NCBI RefSeq assembly: GCF_014773245.1
Contig: NZ_JACWMX010000010.1
Coordinates: 62,001-126,000, forward strand
Reading direction: 5' to 3'
DNA length: 64,000 nt
Source: Mucilaginibacter glaciei
GTDB taxonomy: Bacteria; Bacteroidota; Bacteroidia; Sphingobacteriales; Sphingobacteriaceae
This document shows positions 25,884-33,668 of the stretch, one piece after another. A model generated the notes under the pieces. That model saw only the letters and a program-made list of their open reading frames with translations. It was not told where the DNA came from and searched no databases. The number at the start of each line of letters is the position of its first letter. Position 1 is the stretch's first letter. The position numbers and the translations under genes were made by a program.

Positions 25884-27086
25884 GTGCGTCCGCTTTGCTG
25901 CTTTTTGCTTTCCCTGTGTTTTGCAGTGTCTTTTACCGTGGTAAATGGGCAGGGTAAACAGGTGCGGGTTGATCTTTATAAAGACCCTTTTATTATACAG
26001 GCAGATCAGTCAATATTGGTTACTATCCCAGCTGATCTGACGGACCATGTTTTAAGAATGGCCTATGCTATTATCAACACAGGTAAATATCAGCCATTGA
26101 TAGATTCGTTAGCTGCGTACAAGGCTGCCCATCAATTAAACGATTGGCTTTATTACCAGCTGATAAGGCATGTTGCACAGCAGCTGGCCCCTAAAGAGGA
26201 TAACTACGGGAGATACACCTTTTACAAATGGTTCATGCTCAACAAATCGGGGTATGATGCCCGGCTGGCTCTATCGCATCAAAAGGTGATATTTTATGTT
26301 TATAACAACGAGGATATTAGCGACATCCCGTATTTTATGGTAAATGGTAAACAGTTTGTTTGCCTTAACATTCATGATTACGCTAAAGCCAATTTAAATG
26401 ACGACCCTCCCCAACCGGTAAATATAGGTGCCGAAAGTCCGGGTAAACCATTCTCTTATAAGGTTACCCTGATGCCCGATTTTACTCCATCAACCGAAAT
26501 AGAAAAGAATGTATCTTTTGAGTACGGGCGCAAAAAATATTATTTTAAAGTGAAGTTGAATACTGAACAGGAAAAGGCTTTTGTTAATTATCCGGGGGTG
26601 AGTTTTGAAACTTATTTTAACATTCCGTTAAGCAAACAAACCTATGCGTCATTAATTCCCGTCTTAAAAAAGAATTTAAAGGGAATGGATGAAAAAAAGG
26701 GGGTTAACTACCTGATGCGGTTTACGCGTTACGCCTTTTTGTATGAAAATGATAATGAAAACTTTGGGCGGGAAAAACGCTTGTCGCCCGGCGAAACGCT
26801 TGCTTCAACTTATAGCGATTGTGATGATCGCGCAGCTTTGTTCTTTTACCTTGTAAAAGAAATTTACAACCTTCCAATGATTGCCCTGTTATATCCCACT
26901 CATATTACCATGGCGGTTGAATTTAGCAAACCCATTGGCGATCCTATCATGTACAACGGTAAGGCTTATTCAGTATGTGAACCCACGCCACAGGCCGAAA
27001 ACACGAATATCGGCCAGCTGTCCGCCAAATTAAAGCATGTACCTTATCAAGTAGTTTACGCTTACCAACCCCCTCTTTTCAGATAG
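25884..27086 (+). CDS. Secreted transglutaminase-like protein
   Basis: The 400-residue protein starts with GTG and a signal peptide (CCFLLSLCFAVSFTVVNG), so it is exported. The C-terminal half carries a transglutaminase-like triad region: Cys in YSDCDDRAALF, His in YPTHITMAV, and an acidic residue near VCEPT. Such proteins in Bacteroidota are peptidase-like or cross-linking enzymes of unknown substrate, often annotated only as hypothetical. A terminator lies upstream and the next gene is convergent, so it is probably monocistronic. The family match is moderate; the catalytic role is inferred from the Cys-His order. Confidence 0.65.
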   Translation: MRPLCCFLLSLCFAVSFTVVNGQGKQVRVDLYKDPFIIQADQSILVTIPADLTDHVLRMAYAIINTGKYQPLIDSLAAYKAAHQLNDWLYYQLIRHVAQQLAPKEDNYGRYTFYKWFMLNKSGYDARLALSHQKVIFYVYNNEDISDIPYFMVNGKQFVCLNIHDYAKANLNDDPPQPVNIGAESPGKPFSYKVTLMPDFTPSTEIEKNVSFEYGRKKYYFKVKLNTEQEKAFVNYPGVSFETYFNIPLSKQTYASLIPVLKKNLKGMDEKKGVNYLMRFTRYAFLYENDNENFGREKRLSPGETLASTYSDCDDRAALFFYLVKEIYNLPMIALLYPTHITMAVEFSKPIGDPIMYNGKAYSVCEPTPQAENTNIGQLSAKLKHVPYQVVYAYQPPLFR

Positions 27087-27186
27087 GTTTTTAAGATCGA
27101 AACAAAACCATATAGCATTATCCTCCTTAAAAAAAACGCCGCAATCGATGAAACTGCAGCGCTTTCTCTATTGGAATTGTGATATT

Positions 27187-28077
27187 TTAGGCCTTTAAGT
27201 TTTCTTTAAAAAAATCAATCGTGCGGCTCCAGGCCAGTTCGGCGGCCGTTTTATCGTAACGTGGGGTAGTATCGTTATGGAAACCATGGTTAGCTCCCTC
27301 GTAAATAAAGCCCTGGTATTTTTTACCATTCTCTTTCAGCGCGGCTTCGTAAGCAGGCCAGCCGCCCGTTATACGGGTGTCTAATGATGCGTAATGCAGC
27401 ATAAGCGGGGCATTAATTTTAGGCACATCGGCAGCGGCGGGCTGTCCGCCATAAAAAGGTACAGCAGCGGCCAGTTCCGGTACGCGTACGGCCATTATAT
27501 TACAGATACCGCCACCGTAGCAAAAACCTACTACACCAACTTTGCCATTGCAATCCTTGTGATTTTTCAGGTAATAGAATGCGTCTATAAAATCTTGCTC
27601 CATCTCGGCTTTATCGCGTTTACTTTGCATTTCGCGGCCCGCATCGTCATTGCCGGGGTAGCCGCCAAGCGGTGTCAAGGCATCCGGTGCAAGCGAAATA
27701 AAACCGGCCAATGCAGCACGCCTGCCTACATCTTCAATATATGGGTTTAAGCCGCGGTTTTCGTGCACTACAATAATGCCGCCTAATTTCTTTTTGGCAT
27801 CCTTTGGTTTTGATAACAGCCCCTTTATAGTACCGCCGCCTTTAGGCGAGTCGTAGGTGATGTAGTCAGATTTCAACCTCGGGTCATCAGCCGTTACCTG
27901 GATCTTGGTTTTGTAATCGGGCATTAAAAAACTCATTAATGCAGGGACGGTTAACCCGCCAACTGCATATAGAGATAGCTTTTGCACAAATCCGCGGCGA
28001 TCAAGCCGGTCGTGCGCGTAATCGTCATACAGGTCAAACACCTCCTGTTTAATGTCTTCTATATTTATCTCGCTCAT
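27187..28077 (-). CDS. Dienelactone hydrolase family protein
   Basis: This alpha/beta hydrolase has the dienelactone hydrolase catalytic Cys in GVVGFCYGGG, an Asp near SLDTRITG and a His in GANHGFHND. The segment around DRRGFVQKLSLYAVGG, about residue 30, resembles a twin-arginine anchor, so the enzyme may be exported folded or membrane-anchored, as in other dienelactone hydrolase proteins with a long N-terminus. Natural substrates are unclear; family members open lactones or cleave esters. I prefer the ATG at 28077 (MSEINIED); an in-frame ATG at 28095 adds six residues. The nearest upstream gene is 99 bases away on the same strand. Confidence 0.85.
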   Translation of the reverse strand: MSEINIEDIKQEVFDLYDDYAHDRLDRRGFVQKLSLYAVGGLTVPALMSFLMPDYKTKIQVTADDPRLKSDYITYDSPKGGGTIKGLLSKPKDAKKKLGGIIVVHENRGLNPYIEDVGRRAALAGFISLAPDALTPLGGYPGNDDAGREMQSKRDKAEMEQDFIDAFYYLKNHKDCNGKVGVVGFCYGGGICNIMAVRVPELAAAVPFYGGQPAAADVPKINAPLMLHYASLDTRITGGWPAYEAALKENGKKYQGFIYEGANHGFHNDTTPRYDKTAAELAWSRTIDFFKENLKA

Positions 28078-28175
28078 GGTATTGGTTTTAATCAAATATA
28101 ATTAATAGGATGCAATAGCCTGTTAACCAAACTGTAACAGTGTCGATACTTGAATTGCTTAGCGGTGGCACCAGT

Positions 28176-29270
28176 TCAGGAAAAATAGAGGTCCCTGGGC
28201 TTTTCATGCGCGGGTAAAGATGTTCGTATCAATTTTTTGATCTCGGCGCGCTGCTGCTCACCGTCATCAACTAACGCAAGTTCGGCTTGTATAATAACAT
28301 CATTACCTAATGCTTTGGCACTTAACCTGCAGCCGGCTATGTTTGGCATCTTTTTGATTTGGGCGGTTACCGCTTCCATATCAACCAGCTTGCCAGCTAC
28401 CTTTACCTGCTTATCTCTACGCCCTGTAACTTTAAATTTACCGGGGCCTAACTGGTCTATCTCGTCCATCAATTCAAATTCCGCGCGCCCGTCCCGGTCT
28501 GCAACATTATTACCGGCAGTAAACTCCCAAAACGGTAAAAGTGTGAATGGCTGCTCCCAGTGTGTACGAAACCCTATCCCTGATGTTTCTGTAGAGCCGT
28601 ATAGCTCCGTCAGGCTAATCCCCTTTGATAAGATATCCTGGTAAAGAATATCATAAAGCGGTGCAGCGGCAGATACACCCAGGCAATTCATTTGTGCCCC
28701 CGGCAAAGTGTTGAGCAAAAACTGCCAATTAAACGGCGTTGCTACAATAAGCGCTTGAGGCGGCATTTGCTGCCAGTTGACTTGTGATGGGTATACCACC
28801 GGGATATTGAGCAACCGGGGCAAGCCAACCGTAAACAAAAAGCCGTAGATACTATTTGACGCTACATAGGGAACAATGCAAGTGGCATCGCTGAACAGCG
28901 TGCCTAAAAAAGCAATTTCGCGCTCCAGGTAAGCGAGCGGGTGCCTGGTTATTTTTGCCGTACCACTTGTCCCTGAGGTATGGAATATAAGGGCCTCATC
29001 GTTTACCTGCCGTACTTTATAGATCATATCCACCCAATCATCAATACGGGTAGACGATAACAGGTATGGCGGGTTGTAAATTTCAAAAATATTGAAAAAG
29101 GAATTTACCGCCGCCGCAAGTCCCATCAATTCTATCGAGTCGAGGCCCAGGGTGTCTTTCCAGTCTGCATCGGTTAACTGGTAAAAAGAACTGTCGCCGG
29201 TAAAGGGCTGGCCCGTTACTTTTAGCGACAGATCTATTATAATTTGTTTAATATTGACACGCGTCCACAT
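28176..29270 (-). CDS. Short AMP-dependent acyl ligase with N-terminal carrier-like domain (PYP-type pCL candidate)
   Basis: The protein has 364 residues. The first ~85 resemble an acyl-carrier domain, with LGLDSIELMGLA placing Ser45 where phosphopantetheine would attach. The ANL ligase part follows: P-loop FHTSGTSGTAK (96-106), YGSTETSG (A5), a GRRDKQVKVAGK hinge (A8). It is shorter than normal ligases (~500), and the C-terminal GK-type catalytic lysine motif is not visible before the stop. A short 4-coumarate-CoA ligase family is known to accompany photoactive yellow protein genes and to activate p-coumarate. The gene is last in an operon headed by a PYP-like gene, three bases after the hybrid kinase, so I infer chromophore activation. 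A generic fatty-acid or peptide ligase is the alternative. Confidence 0.7.
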   Translation of the reverse strand: MWTRVNIKQIIIDLSLKVTGQPFTGDSSFYQLTDADWKDTLGLDSIELMGLAAAVNSFFNIFEIYNPPYLLSSTRIDDWVDMIYKVRQVNDEALIFHTSGTSGTAKITRHPLAYLEREIAFLGTLFSDATCIVPYVASNSIYGFLFTVGLPRLLNIPVVYPSQVNWQQMPPQALIVATPFNWQFLLNTLPGAQMNCLGVSAAAPLYDILYQDILSKGISLTELYGSTETSGIGFRTHWEQPFTLLPFWEFTAGNNVADRDGRAEFELMDEIDQLGPGKFKVTGRRDKQVKVAGKLVDMEAVTAQIKKMPNIAGCRLSAKALGNDVIIQAELALVDDGEQQRAEIKKLIRTSLPAHEKPRDLYFS

Positions 29271-29273
29271 CCG

Positions 29274-30863
29274 TTATGCCGCTGGAAGGGTAATAGTAAA
29301 CTCGGCACCGTTATCATTGGCTACCGTTACCGTACCCTTGTGCGCCTCAACAAATTGCTTCACAATGGCAAGCCCAAGGCCTGTTCCGTTCCTTTTGCCA
29401 ACCGTTACAAATGCATCAAACAGGTTTTTAAGGATAGTCTCAGGGATACCCAGCCCATTATCTTTAACCTTGATCACCACAGTTTTATCTGATTTAACAG
29501 CCGTTATTTTAATAACCGGGCTGGCAACCTTAAGATTGTTAAGTGCTTCGGCTGCATTGTGTACCAAATTCATCACCACCCGTTTCAGCTTGCTGGCGTC
29601 ACCTTTCACAAACAGATCTGGCTGCAGGTTTTCATCAACCGTGATATTAGCCATCTCCGGCAAATGATGAGCCAGTGCTATCCCGTCGCTTATAAGCTGA
29701 TTGATCGAAACCTTTTCAAAGTTGAGTGGGGTATCGCGTAAAAAGTCTAAAAAGTCGTCAAATATTTCAGAGGCCTGGTCGCCGCATTCATCCACCATAT
29801 CCAACCACGGGCTGGTAAAACCTTCCTCCCTTAAAGATTCGGTTAACAGCGGGATGTTTTTGATAGGGATCCGTAAATCGTGCATCAACATGCTTAACGC
29901 TTTACCTACAATTGAAAGCTTTTCTTCGCGGGCAATGACCTCATGCAATTGGGCGTTCTTTATCGCCTTAGCTGCACTTTGCACAAATAATTTGAGCAGA
30001 TAAAGTTTTTCGGTTTTAAGATGCTGGTTATTATCAAGGGCCGCGAATATATAGTAGTCCTCAATCTTAATAAACACCAGTTCGTCTACCTGTACAACTT
30101 CTTCGTTTTCTTTTAAATTAGTATTCGCGATAATACCGGTAAGCCGGTCGATGTTTATTTTACGCTCCACAATCCCTACCGAACCGATAGAATAAAGCTG
30201 CTGATAATTATTAGACGTTAAAAGCTTACCTAAAACAGCCATATCGCTGCCAATGTACATCGCCAGTTGATCTAAAATATTTTGCAGCAGTAAATTCAGT
30301 TGCGTTTGCGAAACATTCAGGTTAGAGATTACGGTGATCAATTGCTCCAGGTTGCGGAGTTTATGGTAATCGTTAACACCTTTGGTAGCCAATTGAATAA
30401 TTTCTTCTGATGCGTAGGGTTTACAGTGATAGCCTACATTTTGCCCAACCTTAGACATGATTTCTTCTATAGACTTATCGCTGAAGGCCGTAATAATAAT
30501 GATCTCGGCCTTGGCATCGGCTTCTTTGATATAAACCGCGGTTTCTAAACCATCCCAGCCGGGCATGCGCATATCTAAAAATATAACGGCATACGGCTTG
30601 CCCTCGGCAATAGCTTGCTTTATTTTCTCCAGTCCTTCCATTCCGCTAACTGCCTTATCTACCGTAAAAACCGGGATAGAGCTGTTGTTCGCTGGAGTTA
30701 ATATAGGTTCGGGTTGTGGTATTTCGTCGTCAAAAAGAATGCTGGAAGCGCTACTGATCAATTCATTGGTGTATGACCGCTTGGGGATCAATATATCTTC
30801 TATATTGTCCCTAACAATCTCTTCATCATCTATAATTAATACCCTGGTATTGATAGTTTCCAT
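29274..30863 (-). CDS. Receiver-histidine kinase hybrid
   Basis: This 529-residue protein has an N-terminal receiver (IDDEE at 11-15; phospho-acceptor Asp97 in FLDMRMPGWDG; conserved T and K in IITAFSD and YHCKPYA). It is followed by a GAF-like region (~180-290) and a kinase core with MHDLR (His ~328), the N-box NLVHNAAEAL and DNGLGIP/GTGLGLAI. The receiver has an unusual ~35-residue insertion (about residues 28-65). Receiver-first kinases usually relay a signal from another kinase; the adjacent PAS kinase (27 bases upstream) is the likely donor. It belongs to the four-gene PYP-like operon. Confidence 0.85.
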   Translation of the reverse strand: METINTRVLIIDDEEIVRDNIEDILIPKRSYTNELISSASSILFDDEIPQPEPILTPANNSSIPVFTVDKAVSGMEGLEKIKQAIAEGKPYAVIFLDMRMPGWDGLETAVYIKEADAKAEIIIITAFSDKSIEEIMSKVGQNVGYHCKPYASEEIIQLATKGVNDYHKLRNLEQLITVISNLNVSQTQLNLLLQNILDQLAMYIGSDMAVLGKLLTSNNYQQLYSIGSVGIVERKINIDRLTGIIANTNLKENEEVVQVDELVFIKIEDYYIFAALDNNQHLKTEKLYLLKLFVQSAAKAIKNAQLHEVIAREEKLSIVGKALSMLMHDLRIPIKNIPLLTESLREEGFTSPWLDMVDECGDQASEIFDDFLDFLRDTPLNFEKVSINQLISDGIALAHHLPEMANITVDENLQPDLFVKGDASKLKRVVMNLVHNAAEALNNLKVASPVIKITAVKSDKTVVIKVKDNGLGIPETILKNLFDAFVTVGKRNGTGLGLAIVKQFVEAHKGTVTVANDNGAEFTITLPAA

Positions 30864-30890
30864 AATGTTGTAACAAGGGAGAGTTTATAA

Positions 30891-32132
30891 TTATAAATAA
30901 AAAATAACCGTGCAGGTAGCTCCCTTGCCCTCGCCCGCGCTGGTTAGTGTTATAGTGCCGTTATGGCCTTCAATAATGCTTTTGCAATTTACCAGCCCGA
31001 GGCCGGTGCCTTCGGTTTTGGTAGTGTAACCACGGGTAAATAATTTTGCGCCAGTTGCCTGGTCAAAGCCTTTGCCGTTATCCTGGATGCGTACGGCAAC
31101 TTTCCCCTCGCCGCGGCCTAATATTAAGCGGATTTGTTTTAGCGTGTTTTCATCAGCCATGTGCATCACCGAGTCTACCGAGTTTTTGAGCAGGTTCAAA
31201 AAAACCTGCATCAATTTAGTGCGGTCGCCTTTGATATGAACTATGCCTGCAGGGAGTTCTAATGAAAAGCTGATACCCCTTTTTTCAAAGGTATTCGCCA
31301 ACATGGATACAGCGTCGTTCACCAGGTCGCGCAGGTTAACTGATGCCCGTTCGATATAATGGCCCTTAACGTATTGGCGCTGTATGTTCAGGATCTCCTG
31401 GATGTGCGATATGATCTTCATCTGATCGGTGATAGACGTACGTACATCGGTCAGGTTATTTTCCTGATTGGCTATTACACCATTTAGCAGATCGGTTATG
31501 GCATTCGCCTTCTTTTCGCCTATAGCCCCGCCAATTGCCGCCTGGTTTTTCTCTATAAAACCTTTCAGGTTATCCAGCGATGAGATATCGTTCTTTTGCT
31601 CTATCGAGCGCTTTATTTTTGTGATGTAAGAGCCAAACCCTACTACAGCATTCCCAATGTCATGCAGCAGGCCCGATGCGATCTCAAACTTGTTTAGTTG
31701 CTCGGTTGCATTATCCTGCATCATTTGTTTAAGCTGCTTCTCTTTATTGTAAAGCTCGGTAACATCATCAAAAATATAGGTAAGCGAGTTAGCGTCAAGC
31801 TTGTCAACCGTAAAAAGCAAACAAATTTCGTTGCCCTCGTCCCTGCCGCTTTGCAAGGCTATTTCTTGCCGTTGCTGTTTAATGATATTGCCATTCGGCC
31901 TGGTAAAATTTGATACCTGTTCTAAAATATCCGGCGCTACAACCTGCAATAACTCATTGATATTATTGCCCCTAAACCCATGGCTATAAAACAAAGGCAT
32001 CAACAGCTGAACACTTTTAGCATTCATAGATGTGATACTGCCCTCCATATCTGCCTCTATCAACCCCATCGGGATCTGATAGATGATGGAAAGCATTCTC
32101 TGAACGTGGCTTTCTGATGTTGCTATACTCAC
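30891..32132 (-). CDS. PAS-domain histidine kinase
   Basis: The protein has 413 residues. An N-terminal PAS domain (IYQIPMGLIEADMEGSITSMN, ~17-120) precedes a coiled-coil-like linker, a DHp helix with LLHDIGN (His157) and a HATPase_c domain (NLLKNSVDS, DNGKGFD, GTGLGLVNC). No transmembrane segment is present, so it is a soluble sensor. The LLHDIGN form, with an unusual H-D-I-G-N box, differs from the classic HE-x-RTP type and is shared by some kinases that serve several receivers. It starts two bases after the PYP-like gene stop; direct signalling from the photoreceptor to this kinase is likely but unproven. Confidence 0.85.
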   Translation of the reverse strand: MSIATSESHVQRMLSIIYQIPMGLIEADMEGSITSMNAKSVQLLMPLFYSHGFRGNNINELLQVVAPDILEQVSNFTRPNGNIIKQQRQEIALQSGRDEGNEICLLFTVDKLDANSLTYIFDDVTELYNKEKQLKQMMQDNATEQLNKFEIASGLLHDIGNAVVGFGSYITKIKRSIEQKNDISSLDNLKGFIEKNQAAIGGAIGEKKANAITDLLNGVIANQENNLTDVRTSITDQMKIISHIQEILNIQRQYVKGHYIERASVNLRDLVNDAVSMLANTFEKRGISFSLELPAGIVHIKGDRTKLMQVFLNLLKNSVDSVMHMADENTLKQIRLILGRGEGKVAVRIQDNGKGFDQATGAKLFTRGYTTKTEGTGLGLVNCKSIIEGHNGTITLTSAGEGKGATCTVIFYL

Positions 32133-32134
32133 TG

Positions 32135-32494
32135 TCAGGCATTTTTAGCCAGCAGATACTGGCTACCGTTACCTCCTTTAATCAGGCGCAATGTAACGGG
32201 GGTGGGTTTGGTTATGTAGGTAAACATATATGGTAACGTTTCATCCAGGGTAATATCCTTATACCTTTCGGCAACCATAAAGTTATTGGTACACGGCGCA
32301 ATCTGGGTGAAAAAGTTTTTACCCTTCGCATTCTCTTTAGTAACGCCAGATATTTTCGACTGGCCCCGGCTATAAGCAGCAACTACCCCTTCGTAATCCA
32401 TTTTTACTACACCAAAAGGCAATTTGTCATAGTCAGACTCTGAGTGGGTATCTAACCACTGTAGCAGTGAGGGGTCGTTGAATGTTAAACTCAT
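32135..32494 (-). CDS. Photoactive yellow protein-like PAS photoreceptor
   Basis: This 119-residue single-domain protein is close to PYP (125 residues). The block KISGVTKENAKGKNFFTQIAPCTN matches the PYP region that ends in the chromophore-binding APCT, so Cys68 corresponds to PYP Cys69, which binds p-coumaric acid by thioester. Tyr41 matches PYP Tyr42, a chromophore hydrogen-bond partner. Glu46 is replaced by Gln (Q45), Thr50 by Ser (S49) and Arg52 by Val (V51). In PYP an E46Q change keeps photocycling but shifts absorption to the red, so the pigment could be tuned. It heads a leftward operon with two kinases and a ligase. Without the chromophore it would be an ordinary PAS protein, so pigmentation needs testing. 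Confidence 0.8.
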   Translation of the reverse strand: MSLTFNDPSLLQWLDTHSESDYDKLPFGVVKMDYEGVVAAYSRGQSKISGVTKENAKGKNFFTQIAPCTNNFMVAERYKDITLDETLPYMFTYITKPTPVTLRLIKGGNGSQYLLAKNA

Positions 32495-32836
32495 AATTAA
32501 TATGTTGCGGTAATAAATCCCTATTTATACATGTAATTTATTTTAAATAAGGGTTACCTGAATCAAATATATATTATAAGTAAGCCAAATTCAAAGAGGC
32601 CAATGGGCAAACCGTACACACACAGGCTCTAAAATGCGTTATTTTCAATTAGTTTTCGATCATTTTCAGCGCATTTTAAAGCATCTTAATAGGTGCATTT
32701 GCAGCTCACATTTAATGTGTAGAGATAACACAATAATTTTTTTATCATCAGATTTTCTGTATGTTAGTGCATCTGATAGCGCCTGTTTATCAGGCATAAT
32801 ACTAACCAATAAACGCTAAAATTAACTATTAATCAA
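32495..32836. other. Divergent intergenic region upstream of the PYP-like operon
   Basis: These 342 bases separate the PYP-like gene from a rightward secreted-protein gene. They hold the leftward promoter listed separately and, presumably, a rightward promoter. An inverted repeat TAAAATGCG...CGCATTTTA (about 32631-32688) could be an operator. No coding-like ORF is seen. Confidence 0.5.
32564..32595 (-). promoter_or_regulatory. Candidate promoter of the PYP-like operon
   Basis: On the minus strand, TATATTTG (32564-32571) fits the Bacteroidota -7 consensus TAnnTTTG. About 20 bases further upstream, TTTG (32592-32595) fits the -33 element. The predicted start lies ~60 bases before the PYP-like ATG. 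Confidence 0.5.
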
Positions 32837-33208
32837 ATGAAGTCATTCAAACTATTTGCGGCGGTATTAGTCGCAACACTATTGTTTTCCATTAGTTCAA
32901 ATGCGCAAACCTCCGCTTACTATGCCGGTAAATGGGATGTATTGGTAAAAGGTACGCCGCAAGGCGATGTACATTTAAAGTTTGCCCTGGCAGATTCTGC
33001 CAGCACTATTAAAGGCACCTACACCGACCCGGAAAGTAATAAGGAAATGCCCCTTACCAAAACCGAACTGAAAGATGGTAAACTCACTTTGAACTTCACC
33101 ATCCAACAGTACGACCTATCATTAGTGCTTAATAAAAAGGACGAGGATAACGTTACCGGCAGTTTAATGGGGATGTTCGAATCCACCGGTGTACGCGTAA
33201 AACCGTAA
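32837..33208 (+). CDS. Small secreted protein of unknown function
   Basis: The protein has 123 residues with a clear Sec signal peptide (MKSFKLFAAVLVATLLFSISSNAQ, cleaved after ~24). The mature part, ~100 residues, is polar with alternating hydrophobics (YAGKWDVLVKG, VHLKFALAD, KLTLNFTIQ, NVTGSLMGMF), suggesting a small beta-barrel, possibly lipocalin-like. No lipobox, so it is periplasmic or released. I do not recognise a named family; similar small proteins are common in Sphingobacteriaceae. It is followed by a strong terminator and stands alone, divergent from the PYP-like operon. Confidence 0.75.
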   Translation: MKSFKLFAAVLVATLLFSISSNAQTSAYYAGKWDVLVKGTPQGDVHLKFALADSASTIKGTYTDPESNKEMPLTKTELKDGKLTLNFTIQQYDLSLVLNKKDEDNVTGSLMGMFESTGVRVKP

Positions 33209-33231
33209 GCGATCCTATAAAATATCAAGGT

Positions 33232-33260
33232 CCCTTAAAGCAGTTTAAGGGGCTTTTTTT
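33232..33260 (+). terminator. Rho-independent terminator
   Basis: A perfect 8-bp stem, CCCTTAAA (33232-33239) and TTTAAGGG (33244-33251), with a GCAG loop is followed by a run of seven T. It lies 24 bases after the small secreted protein gene. Confidence 0.85.
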
Positions 33261-33278
33261 GTGAATTAACCTTCGGTG

Positions 33279-33629
33279 TTAGGGTAGCGGATCAACATTT
33301 ACAGGTTTAGCCGTAACCTTTTTCCAGATAGAAAAAGCGCCCGAAATAAATAACGCGGCCATAAACAAATATACCCAAACAGATATATTGCGGCCCGCTA
33401 TAATAATGTACATATAGGGGAAACTGAAGAATGAGCAGGCAATAAGCAAATGCGTAACAAACGGCCTTTTGGCCTTTAAATTACGGAGGGCTAAACCTAA
33501 TGTAGTGAAAAAGCAAACCTTGCTCACTAAGTAAATACAGCCCAATGTTAAAGGGTCAACATCGTGTTTCTCTCCTAATTCAATAATCCAGTCTTTTATA
33601 AGCGTGATGTAATCTGCCATTGAATGCAA
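33279..33629 (-). CDS. Small multi-pass membrane protein
   Basis: The protein has 116 residues (ATG 33620, three codons in, is an alternative start). It shows three hydrophobic segments (about 28-47, 59-78 and 84-102) with a basic loop between them (LRNLKAKRPFV). No catalytic motif or named family is recognised. It is followed after the stop by the terminator of the convergent gene. It lies 39 bases downstream of the acyltransferase gene on the same strand, so co-transcription is possible. Confidence 0.7.
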   Translation of the reverse strand: MHSMADYITLIKDWIIELGEKHDVDPLTLGCIYLVSKVCFFTTLGLALRNLKAKRPFVTHLLIACSFFSFPYMYIIIAGRNISVWVYLFMAALFISGAFSIWKKVTAKPVNVDPLP

Positions 33630-33668
33630 GTTAGGAATAACACATATATGTTGTTTATAATAGGCCGA

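Noticed and set aside
27120..27170. GC-rich stretch between the transglutaminase-like and dienelactone hydrolase genes as a terminator
   Set aside because: The pairing (GCCGC with GCAGC-type) is weak and I could not define clean arms.
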